64,000 nt of DNA. It comes from Sediminibacterium sp. GTDB lineage: Bacteria > Bacteroidota > Bacteroidia > Chitinophagales > Chitinophagaceae. The notes beneath the pieces are model-generated. The model was not told the origin of the DNA and ran no database searches. It worked only from the letters and a program-made list of their open reading frames with translations. Shown piece after piece: positions 7,455 through 14,403 of the stretch; within the stretch, counting starts at the first letter, position 1, and each line of letters starts with the position of its first letter. The stretch covers positions 620,001 to 684,000 of the forward strand of contig NZ_JAUYTR010000023.1 of the NCBI RefSeq assembly GCF_030695065.1, written 5' to 3'. The position numbers and the translations under genes were made by a program.

Positions 7455-9601
7455 TGCTTAATAAATCGATCAAAAAACTCAATGGTTCTAAGCATTTGAT
7501 CTACCCGCTGACGGTTATTCCCTGTTCTGGTTAATTCATGTGTACCACCTGGATGCCTTACGTACTCTACGGTTCGGCCCAAGACCTTTAAACTTTTGTA
7601 GAGCATTTCACTTTGAATAACGCCGGTTCTTAAATCGTTCTCGCCATGGAAAATGATAAAGGGGGTATGTATTTTATCTACATAATTAATGGGCGATTCA
7701 CGAAATAAAGTGGGTCTGGTTTTTTCTTCCCAAGGATAGCCGCCAAAATAATTAGGCACCAATCTCCATGCATTGCCTTCTCCAAAGAAAGTACCTAAAT
7801 CGTACACGCCTCTTTGGGCGCATGCCGCTTTAAAGCGGTGGTCGTGGCTGATAATCCATGCAACTAAATAACCTGCATAAGATCCACCAGTTACAGCTAA
7901 TCTAGCTGTATCAATGAATCCTTCTTTTGCTGCTAAGTCTACAGAAGTTAATACATCTGAAGTAGGTCCTGCACCCCAATCATTTACGTTGGCTCTTAGG
8001 AATTCCTCGCCGTATCCTCCAGATCCTCTGGGGTTGCCATAAACAATTGCATAACCCTTAGCTGCATAGTACTGAAACTCATGCCACATAGAGCTTTCAC
8101 CAGGTCCCCACATTGCAGAAGGGCCTCCATGTATATTTAAAATAGTTGGATATTTTTTGCCCGCTACATAATTAGCAGGTTTCATAATCCAGTATTCAAC
8201 GGTTAATCCTTTCTCGTTTTTGAAAGTTCTTTTCTCTGGTAAACTCAATTGTTTTTTACTTACCCAATCGTAGTTGAAACTGCTGATACGCTTTTCGTTT
8301 TTACCATTGATATCAGTGGTGTATAATTCAAAAGGATTGGCCACTGCAGTTTTTACAAAAACCAGTTTATCGGCCTTCATAGAAAAACTTGAGATGCCTT
8401 CATCTACAGAAGTTAGTTGTTCTGATTTTTTTGTTTTTAAATTGATGCGATAAATAGGTGCACCACCATTGCTCTGTGCAGTAAAATAAATATACTGTTC
8501 ATCTTTGCTCCAAGTAAGTCCACCCTTGTTTCTATCAAACGGAAGTGCAACTAAATCTGCTGATGTTCCATTCAATGGCATCACTGCTAATTCAGGTACA
8601 TTCACAAAAGAAACGGTACCTACTTGAACTGCTAGCCATTTTCCAGATGGGGAAACAGAAGGATTTGAATAAGATTTACCTACTGCACCTAGTAATTGTT
8701 TCATACCAGATCCGTCTGCATTCACCATAAATACTTGGCTTTCTAATGCACGATCGGGGTGTTGTGTACTGTCGGTATTGCCTGTAAATACAATTTGTTT
8801 GCCATCGGGTGTAAAGCTCGCGCCCCCAAAACGATGAAAGCCTTGCGTAAGGGCTTTAGGTGTTGATCCTGCTTCAGCAGCAACAATAAATAAATGCGAA
8901 AAAGATTGATCACCCGATGTAGTAGATTCTTCCTGAAAATTTAATTTATGAATGACTTTTGCTTTTCTCTCTGCAACATTCAATTCTAAATATGCCCTAA
9001 TTTCTTCTGTTGTTCCATCTGGGTTGGGTAAGGCTTTATTGGGTTGGAGGAATTGATTCTGTTCAAACCCAGGTTTCTCTGCTGGCCACTTTGGAACAGC
9101 TGCAGTTGGGTTGAGTTCTTTGTCTTTTAATAGATCTGCCAAAGAAACAGAAGCACTGAACAATAGTTGACTTCCATCTGGGCTAAACTGAGGGCTGCTG
9201 GCACCGTATCTAAATTTGGTAATTTGAACAGGCTCACCTCCCTCTAAAGAAAGAAAAAAGATTTGCGGCTTGCCGTCTACTGCTCTAACAAATGCTATTT
9301 TTTTACCATCAGGGCTCCATGTAGGCTGGCTCGCATTTTCTTTATGCGTTAATGCTCTTGGGGCTGAAGAACCATCTGCAGCTACTAAATACAGTTGATT
9401 GGTGTATTTATATTCCCATTTACTATTGCCTTCGGGTTCAATACTGTTTAACACAAACAAGGCCTGTTTACCATCTGGGCTTAAACTAATGGCGCTCATT
9501 TGTTTCATTTTGTACATATCGGTTATTTTAACCAAATCAGCAGATTGCTGTGCCAATACCCATAATGGCATTAGGAAAATGAACAGTAAAATTTTCTTCA
9601 T
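7451..9601 (-). CDS. Secreted S9 family prolyl oligopeptidase / acylaminoacyl-peptidase type enzyme
   Basis: A 716-residue serine peptidase with a signal peptide (MKKILLFIFLMPLWVLAQ), a seven-bladed propeller with repeated SPDG motifs (about residues 36-440), and a C-terminal alpha/beta-hydrolase domain. The catalytic triad is visible as S574 in TGGSYAGYL, D656 in FHGENDLRTG and H688 in HPGGTHEL. Such enzymes cleave short peptides in the periplasm. The start ATG at 9601 directly precedes the signal sequence. It converges with serS (4-bp overlap of the stops) and diverges from the AhpD-like gene. Confidence 0.94.
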   Translation of the reverse strand: MKKILLFIFLMPLWVLAQQSADLVKITDMYKMKQMSAISLSPDGKQALFVLNSIEPEGNSKWEYKYTNQLYLVAADGSSAPRALTHKENASQPTWSPDGKKIAFVRAVDGKPQIFFLSLEGGEPVQITKFRYGASSPQFSPDGSQLLFSASVSLADLLKDKELNPTAAVPKWPAEKPGFEQNQFLQPNKALPNPDGTTEEIRAYLELNVAERKAKVIHKLNFQEESTTSGDQSFSHLFIVAAEAGSTPKALTQGFHRFGGASFTPDGKQIVFTGNTDSTQHPDRALESQVFMVNADGSGMKQLLGAVGKSYSNPSVSPSGKWLAVQVGTVSFVNVPELAVMPLNGTSADLVALPFDRNKGGLTWSKDEQYIYFTAQSNGGAPIYRINLKTKKSEQLTSVDEGISSFSMKADKLVFVKTAVANPFELYTTDINGKNEKRISSFNYDWVSKKQLSLPEKRTFKNEKGLTVEYWIMKPANYVAGKKYPTILNIHGGPSAMWGPGESSMWHEFQYYAAKGYAIVYGNPRGSGGYGEEFLRANVNDWGAGPTSDVLTSVDLAAKEGFIDTARLAVTGGSYAGYLVAWIISHDHRFKAACAQRGVYDLGTFFGEGNAWRLVPNYFGGYPWEEKTRPTLFRESPINYVDKIHTPFIIFHGENDLRTGVIQSEMLYKSLKVLGRTVEYVRHPGGTHELTRTGNNRQRVDQMLRTIEFFDRFIKH

Positions 9602-9659
9602 TCGACAGTATTTGAAGGTTAAAATACAAAGAAATTGGTTTGGCTATGCATTGCTGCTG

Positions 9660-9667
9660 TATTTTTG
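9660..9667 (+). promoter_or_regulatory. TAnnTTTG -7 element of the AhpD-like/korB operon
   Basis: TATTTTTG lies 18 bases before the ATG at 9686, supporting that start over an in-frame upstream ATG at 9635 that would precede the promoter element. Confidence 0.6.
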
Positions 9668-9685
9668 CAGAACAATTACCGATAT

Positions 9686-10030
9686 ATGAGCGAAATGGTG
9701 AATGAATTCAATAGCTATAGAGAGCGAATGAATGAAGTGATTCTGAGCAAGAATAATTTAGTGATGAAGCGCCTTTGGAACTTAGATACCAATACCTACG
9801 ATGCCGGTGCATTGGATAAAAAAACCAAAGAAATGTTGGGCTTGGTAGCTAGTATGGTATTGCGTTGTGATGATTGTATTAAATACCATTTAGGCAAGAG
9901 TTTTGAACTAGGCGTAACCACAGAAGAAATATATGAAATTTTTGCAGTAGCCAACATTGTTGGGGGAACCATTGTAATTCCTCATACCAGAAGAGCGGCA
10001 GAATATTGGGAAGAACTTATTAAACTATAA
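9686..10030 (+). CDS. Carboxymuconolactone decarboxylase / AhpD-like protein
   Basis: A 114-residue helical protein of the CMD/AhpD fold with the redox motif CDDCIKYHLGKS, in which two cysteines two residues apart precede a histidine, as in AhpD-type alkylhydroperoxidases. True CMD enzymes use other residues, so a thiol-redox role is more likely than ring decarboxylation. The start at 9686 (MSEMVNEF) follows a good promoter element. Only two bases separate its stop from korB, so the two genes are co-transcribed; a link to protecting the oxygen-sensitive ferredoxin oxidoreductase is a reasonable guess, not shown. Confidence 0.88.
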   Translation: MSEMVNEFNSYRERMNEVILSKNNLVMKRLWNLDTNTYDAGALDKKTKEMLGLVASMVLRCDDCIKYHLGKSFELGVTTEEIYEIFAVANIVGGTIVIPHTRRAAEYWEELIKL

Positions 10031-10032
10031 AC

Positions 10033-11073
10033 ATGGCTACAGAAACAATAGCAGCACCTACTTTAACCGCAAAAGATTTTGCAACAGATCAGGAAGTACG
10101 TTGGTGCCCAGGTTGTGGAGACTATTCAATATTAGCACAGGTTCAAAAAATTATGCCAGGTATTGGAGTGCCTAAAGAAAATATTGTAATCATTAGTGGA
10201 ATTGGTTGTAGTAGCCGTTTTCCTTATTATATGAATACATTTGGTATGCACAGTATTCATGGAAGAGCTACTGCTATTGCTAGTGGATTGAAAGCAACCA
10301 GACCAGAATTAAGTGTGTGGATTGTTACAGGAGATGGAGATGGCTTAAGCATTGGAGGTAATCATACCATTCATTTACTCAGAAGAAATTTTGATGTCAA
10401 TATCATGTTGTTCAATAACCAAATTTATGGTTTAACAAAAGGACAATATTCACCCACTTCTGAAACCAATAAAGTTACCAAGAGTACGCCATTTGGTAGT
10501 ATTGATCATCCATTTAATCCATTGGCTTTGGCCATGGGTGCAGATGCTACTTTTATTGCTCGTTCAATGGATCGTGATCCCAAGCATTTGCAAACTTTAT
10601 TAACGCGTTCTCATCAACATAAGGGTGCTTCCTTCTTAGAGATTTATCAGAACTGTAATATTTTTAATGACGGTGCTTTTGAAATTTTTACTGAAAAATC
10701 TTCTAAAGCCGATCATGATTTGTTCTTAGAGCAAGGAAAGCCATTGGTATTTGGTGCCAATCAAAACAAGGGTATTCGCTTAAATGGTTTGCAACCCGAA
10801 GTGGTTGAACTAGGTGAAAACTTTAGTGCAGACGATTGTTGGATTCACGATGAAAAAGATTTTTACAAAGCACAAACATTAATTAGAATGTTTGACGATC
10901 CACATCAATCTAATTTTCAATTCCCTAGACCATTCGGCGTATTTTATGAAACAGAACGTCCTTGTTACGAAGACATGTTGGCCCTGCAAATTGAAGAAAC
11001 CATTGCTACTAAAGGAAAAGGAAACCTAGATCAATTACTGCGTGGTAGAGAAGTTTGGGAAATTAAAGATTAG
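10033..11073 (+). CDS. korB: 2-oxoacid:ferredoxin oxidoreductase, beta subunit
   Basis: A 346-residue subunit carrying thiamine diphosphate and an iron-sulfur cluster, of the 2-oxoglutarate/2-oxoacid:ferredoxin oxidoreductase family, which oxidatively decarboxylates a 2-oxoacid to acyl-CoA with reduction of ferredoxin. Visible features are WCPGCGDYSI and GIGCSSR (cluster cysteines) and the ThDP motif GDGDGLSIGGNH ending in NNQIYGLTKGQ. Its length and the HSIHGRA region fit KorB. The alpha subunit, normally encoded directly upstream, is absent; an AhpD-like gene occupies that place. Substrate choice (2-oxoglutarate or pyruvate) cannot be settled without the alpha subunit. Confidence 0.93.
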   Translation: MATETIAAPTLTAKDFATDQEVRWCPGCGDYSILAQVQKIMPGIGVPKENIVIISGIGCSSRFPYYMNTFGMHSIHGRATAIASGLKATRPELSVWIVTGDGDGLSIGGNHTIHLLRRNFDVNIMLFNNQIYGLTKGQYSPTSETNKVTKSTPFGSIDHPFNPLALAMGADATFIARSMDRDPKHLQTLLTRSHQHKGASFLEIYQNCNIFNDGAFEIFTEKSSKADHDLFLEQGKPLVFGANQNKGIRLNGLQPEVVELGENFSADDCWIHDEKDFYKAQTLIRMFDDPHQSNFQFPRPFGVFYETERPCYEDMLALQIEETIATKGKGNLDQLLRGREVWEIKD

Positions 11074-11075
11074 TA

Positions 11076-11729
11076 CTATAATTGGATAAGATTGTTTCTG
11101 AGTGCAAATAATACTAATCCAACTCTGTTGCTTACTTTAACTTTTTCAAATAAATTATCTCTATAACCATCAATAGTTCTAGGGCTCAAATTCATTTTCG
11201 CTGCAATTTCTTTTAATGTTAAGTCGGTGGCTAATAGTTTTAAGAAATCTTTTTCTCTCTCTGGAAGGTTCAAGAAAGTTTGGTATTCGTCATTGGGTTC
11301 TTCTACTCCATTTCTAATTGAATGAACCAAATTGTAACAGAGTAATTGATTAAAATATATGCCTTTATTGTAGAGTTCATTCAAAGCTCTATTCAACTCT
11401 TTTGGATCGGTGTCTTTGGTCATATAACCCATTGCTCCAAACTTCAACATCTTAATTACAGTACGCTCATCGTTTAGCATACTTAAAACCATTACTTTAA
11501 TGTTGGGATGATTGCAGTATATCCATTCTGCTGTTTCAAAGCCGTTCATTACAGGCATAGTAACATCTAGCAAAACAATATCGGGTAAGTTGTTTGCATC
11601 TAGTTGTTCAATAAAATGACTCCCATTGTTGGCTTCGAATAAAACAGTAAAATTTCCAAAACCAGCAATAATTCCAGCGAGCCCATTCCTTAAAAGGACG
11701 TGGTCGTCTACCAAAACGATTTTCTTCAT
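11076..11729 (-). CDS. NarL/FixJ family response regulator
   Basis: A 217-residue regulator with an N-terminal receiver domain (VDDHVLLRNG and LLDVTMPVMNG, phospho-acceptor D55) and a C-terminal LuxR-type helix-turn-helix (LTLKEIAAKMNLSPRTIDGYR). Its partner kinase is not adjacent; the nearest kinases belong to other units. It is convergent with korB, with two bases between the stops. An 8-bp inverted repeat just upstream of its start may be its own binding site. Confidence 0.93.
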   Translation of the reverse strand: MKKIVLVDDHVLLRNGLAGIIAGFGNFTVLFEANNGSHFIEQLDANNLPDIVLLDVTMPVMNGFETAEWIYCNHPNIKVMVLSMLNDERTVIKMLKFGAMGYMTKDTDPKELNRALNELYNKGIYFNQLLCYNLVHSIRNGVEEPNDEYQTFLNLPEREKDFLKLLATDLTLKEIAAKMNLSPRTIDGYRDNLFEKVKVSNRVGLVLFALRNNLIQL

Positions 11730-11737
11730 ACAGTTGA

Positions 11738-11764
11738 TTTAGTAAAATCGGGGGTATTACTAAA
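11738..11764. promoter_or_regulatory. Inverted repeat upstream of the NarL-type regulator gene
   Basis: The arms TTTAGTAA (11738-11745) and TTACTAAA (11757-11764) are perfect complements separated by 11 bp, about two helical turns centre to centre, 9 bp before the start codon. Dimeric NarL-type regulators bind such sites, so autoregulation is possible. No experimental basis. Confidence 0.3.
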
Positions 11765-11915
11765 CAGCAGTATGAAGTAACTAAATAATATTGAATAGAA
11801 ATTATTAATTATACGATTTTTACACCGTTAAATCACGGTTTTTTTTGGCTAGAACTGCCCTAAATAGTTATTATTCCCTACGTTATTTTTATCCTCCATC
11901 TTCATAAAGGGTGAC

Positions 11916-11922
11916 TACTTTG
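11916..11922 (+). promoter_or_regulatory. Possible -7 element (TACTTTG) of the tsaC leader
   Basis: TACTTTG is one base shorter than TAnnTTTG. It lies on the plus strand six bases before a 14-codon ORF and 40 bp before an intrinsic terminator, in front of the threonylcarbamoyl-AMP synthase gene. Confidence 0.3.
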
Positions 11923-11927
11923 TAGAG

Positions 11928-11972
11928 ATGTATTTTTTAACCAGGGGTTACAAACAAACAGAGGGCGGCTAA
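11928..11972 (+). CDS. Possible 14-codon leader peptide
   Basis: ATG at 11928 opens a 14-codon frame, MYFLTRGYKQTEGG, ending with TAA at 11970-11972 in the loop of the terminator hairpin at 11961-11989. The position is that of an attenuator leader peptide for the gene at 12004. A frame this short arises easily by chance and no single amino acid is enriched, so this is a candidate only. Confidence 0.25.
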   Translation: MYFLTRGYKQTEGG

Positions 11973-11989
11973 AACCGCCTTCCTTTTTT
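11961..11989 (+). terminator. Intrinsic terminator between divergent genes
   Basis: The 8-bp stem gagggcgg / ccgccttc (one G-U pair) with loop ctaaaa is followed by cTTTTTT on the plus strand. It lies 15 bp before the start of a plus-strand gene with no plus-strand gene before it. It must therefore end either a small RNA or a prematurely terminated leader transcript. Confidence 0.75.
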
Positions 11990-11992
11990 AAG

Positions 11993-12000
11993 TAACTTTA
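11993..12000 (+). promoter_or_regulatory. TAnnTTTG-like element directly before the tsaC start
   Basis: TAACTTTA differs from TAnnTTTG by its last base and ends three bases before the ATG at 12004. If used, the transcript would be leaderless and would bypass the upstream terminator. Confidence 0.35.
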
Positions 12001-12003
12001 TGT

Positions 12004-12618
12004 ATGCTGCTTCACATTCATCCAGATAATCCCAATCCCCGTCATATTAAAACAGTGGTAGACTGTTTGTTATCTGGAGGGGTGATTATTTATCCAACCG
12101 ATACCATTTATGGATTGGGTTGTGATATATTTCAACCAAAAGCAGTAGAAAGAATTGCAAGAATTAAACAGGTTGATCCGGCCAAAGCCCAACTCAGCTT
12201 CATTTGTAACGATTTAAGCGATTTGAGTAAGTATTGTAAAACCACCGATACCCCATTGTATCGTTTGCTAAAAAGTCATTTACCAGGACCTTACACATTT
12301 ATTTTGCCAGCCAGCAAAGAAGTGCCCAAAATTCTGCAGAATAAAAAAAGTACCATTGGTCTTAGAATTCCAGATAATAATATTGCTAGAACAATAGTTT
12401 CAGAATTGGGTCATCCATTGTTGTCTGCGTCGCTTCCAGGCGAAATGGTAGAAGAATATACAGATCCAGATATTATGTACGAAAATTTTGAAAAACTCGT
12501 TGACATTGTAATTCATGGGGGTAATGGGGGAATGATACCCTCTACCATTATTGATTGCACCAAAGATCCATATGAGCTGGTGCGATTAGGCGCAGGCTCC
12601 TGGGATGAAGTTGGTTAA
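12004..12618 (+). CDS. L-threonylcarbamoyladenylate synthase (Sua5/YciO/YrdC family)
   Basis: A 204-residue protein of the YrdC fold, which makes threonylcarbamoyl-AMP from threonine, bicarbonate and ATP for the t6A37 modification of ANN-decoding tRNAs. The family hallmark GGVIIYPTDTIYGLGCD is at residues 28-44, followed by the basic and SxN-type positions (LGLRIPDN, MIPSTIIDC). It lacks the C-terminal Sua5 domain and so resembles TsaC/YciO in length. YciO paralogues are hard to separate from TsaC by eye. Its stop overlaps the convergent rnhB stop by four bases. A terminator and a leader-peptide-like frame lie directly upstream. Confidence 0.88.
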   Translation: MLLHIHPDNPNPRHIKTVVDCLLSGGVIIYPTDTIYGLGCDIFQPKAVERIARIKQVDPAKAQLSFICNDLSDLSKYCKTTDTPLYRLLKSHLPGPYTFILPASKEVPKILQNKKSTIGLRIPDNNIARTIVSELGHPLLSASLPGEMVEEYTDPDIMYENFEKLVDIVIHGGNGGMIPSTIIDCTKDPYELVRLGAGSWDEVG

Positions 12619-13214
12619 AACGGCATTTCCATTTGAGTAGGACTAATATTAAAACTTCTTCTATGGTGTTGGCAAAGCCCATTGGCTTCAATTGCCAACC
12701 GATGTTCTAATGTACCATAACCTTTATTACTGTTCCAACCGTATTGCGGAAACTGAGCATGAATTTTTTCCATATATGCATCTCTATAGGTTTTAGCAAG
12801 AATACTGGCTGCAGCTATAGATGCATACTTGCCATCACCTTTTACAATACATAAATGGGGAATTTTTTTATAGGCTGGAAATCGATTCCCATCAATCAAT
12901 AAAAATTCAGGTTTTGTTTTTAGTTGATCAATCGCCATATGCATGGCTTTAAAACTGGCTTTCAAGATATTGATTCTATCAATTTCTTCTGCTTCTACAC
13001 TTGCTACCGACCATGCAATGGCATTAGATTCAATCACTTCTCTTAAAATCTTGCGATGTTTAGGGCCTACCTGTTTACTATCATTTAACAAAGGATGTTT
13101 AAAGTTGATAGGTAAAATAACTGCAGCGGCAAACACAGGGCCAGCATAACAACCTCTTCCTGCTTCATCACAGCCTGCTTCAATTTGATTTTCTTGGTAA
13201 AAAGCGGGTAACAT
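12615..13214 (-). CDS. rnhB: Ribonuclease HII
   Basis: A 199-residue enzyme that removes ribonucleotides and RNA primers from RNA/DNA hybrids. It has the HII signature AGCDEAGRGCYAGPVFAAAV, including catalytic D16 and E17, plus LIDGN and the later acidic position in ASILAKTYRD. It starts with ATG at 13214 and is divergent from heme A synthase. Confidence 0.96.
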   Translation of the reverse strand: MLPAFYQENQIEAGCDEAGRGCYAGPVFAAAVILPINFKHPLLNDSKQVGPKHRKILREVIESNAIAWSVASVEAEEIDRINILKASFKAMHMAIDQLKTKPEFLLIDGNRFPAYKKIPHLCIVKGDGKYASIAAASILAKTYRDAYMEKIHAQFPQYGWNSNKGYGTLEHRLAIEANGLCQHHRRSFNISPTQMEMPF

Positions 13215-13261
13215 TTGGTAAAACTACTTAAACATCAATCAATTCCGAAGTTTGTGTGTTA

Positions 13262-13269
13262 TACCTTTG
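13262..13269 (+). promoter_or_regulatory. TAnnTTTG -7 element of the heme A synthase gene
   Basis: TACCTTTG, a perfect match, lies 25 bases before the ATG at 13295 and inside an alternative longer reading frame, which argues for the shorter protein. Confidence 0.6.
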
Positions 13270-13294
13270 TACAAACGCGGAAACAAACAGAAAT

Positions 13295-14356
13295 ATGATA
13301 GTAGTAGATCGTTCTAATAAGCAGGTAGCCATTTGGTTATTGATTGGTGTGGGAATGACCATCATTCAAATTGCATTGGGAGGAATAACCAGATTAACAG
13401 GAAGTGGATTATCTATTACGCAATGGGAAGTGATTACGGGTACATTGCCTCCATTAAACGAAGCAGCATGGTTAGCTGAATTTGCTAAATACAAACAGAC
13501 TCCACAGTTTCAGTTATTAAATTTTGAATTTCAGTTAGACGATTTCAAATTCATTTTTTTCTGGGAGTGGTTCCATCGCTTATGGGCTAGGTTAATTGGA
13601 TTGGTTTTTGCATTTGGATTTGCATGGTTCATCTTTAAGAAAGCATTTAAAAAAGAAATGGTGGGATCTTTATTGGTCTTGTTTCTCTTAGGTGCTCTAC
13701 AAGGATTAGTGGGTTGGATCATGGTTGCGAGTGGATTAACAGGTGATGCGGTTTATGTAAAGCCCACTCGGTTAGCACTGCATTTTATTTTGGCCTTGGG
13801 TTTATTGAGTTATACTTATTGGTTTGCATTAAAATTATTGGTTCCTACTAATCATTTAGTGGTAAGTAAATTGTTGCGAAAACAAAATGTACTGTTGATT
13901 GGGTTATTAATACTTCAATTAATATATGGGGCTTTAATGGCAGGGCATAAAGCAGCCAATGTTGCAGCAACATGGCCTACTATTAATGGTGCATGGGTTC
14001 CAGATAATTTATTTAGTCATCAACCATTATTATTAAATTTTATTGATAATACCACATTAATACATTTTATACACAGAGGGTTAGCTTATTTGATTTTAGT
14101 GTTAATGATCTTATGGTCTATTAAATTATTTAAAGTAGCGAAAACGCCTACTTTGCTAACTGCTGCTAAGTTTCCTTTATTATTCACATTTCTTCAAGTA
14201 ATATTAGGTATTGCTTCTGTTTTAACAAGTAGCACTATTGTGCCTGGTATTTGGGGAAGTTTTGAGTGGATGGCACAACTGCATCAACTCACAGGAATGT
14301 TATTATTACTATCATTAGTAACCATTTTATTTCTTGTTCGGCCTAAAATTTGCTAA
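13295..14356 (+). CDS. ctaA: Heme A synthase, COX15/CtaA family
   Basis: A 353-residue integral membrane protein with about eight membrane helices that oxidises heme O to heme A for cytochrome c oxidase. Conserved elements are GGITRLTGSGLSI with WEVITGTLPP after helix 1, and histidines in FFWEWFHRL, RLALHFILAL, FIHRGLAY and QLHQLTGM, which ligate heme. The cysteine pair in the extracytoplasmic loops of Bacillus CtaA is missing, as in the mitochondrial/alphaproteobacterial type. The start at 13295 follows a perfect promoter element. The cytochrome oxidase genes are not in the window. Confidence 0.94.
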   Translation: MIVVDRSNKQVAIWLLIGVGMTIIQIALGGITRLTGSGLSITQWEVITGTLPPLNEAAWLAEFAKYKQTPQFQLLNFEFQLDDFKFIFFWEWFHRLWARLIGLVFAFGFAWFIFKKAFKKEMVGSLLVLFLLGALQGLVGWIMVASGLTGDAVYVKPTRLALHFILALGLLSYTYWFALKLLVPTNHLVVSKLLRKQNVLLIGLLILQLIYGALMAGHKAANVAATWPTINGAWVPDNLFSHQPLLLNFIDNTTLIHFIHRGLAYLILVLMILWSIKLFKVAKTPTLLTAAKFPLLFTFLQVILGIASVLTSSTIVPGIWGSFEWMAQLHQLTGMLLLLSLVTILFLVRPKIC

Positions 14357-14403
14357 ATTTAAATAGCAACACAAAAACCATTATTGTGCTGCTTGTCCAT
14401 TTA

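Noticed and set aside
14350..14403. TTG start adding 18 residues to the patatin-like protein
   Set aside because: It overlaps the end of ctaA and adds no conserved sequence; the ATG at 14404 is more natural, though this is not certain.
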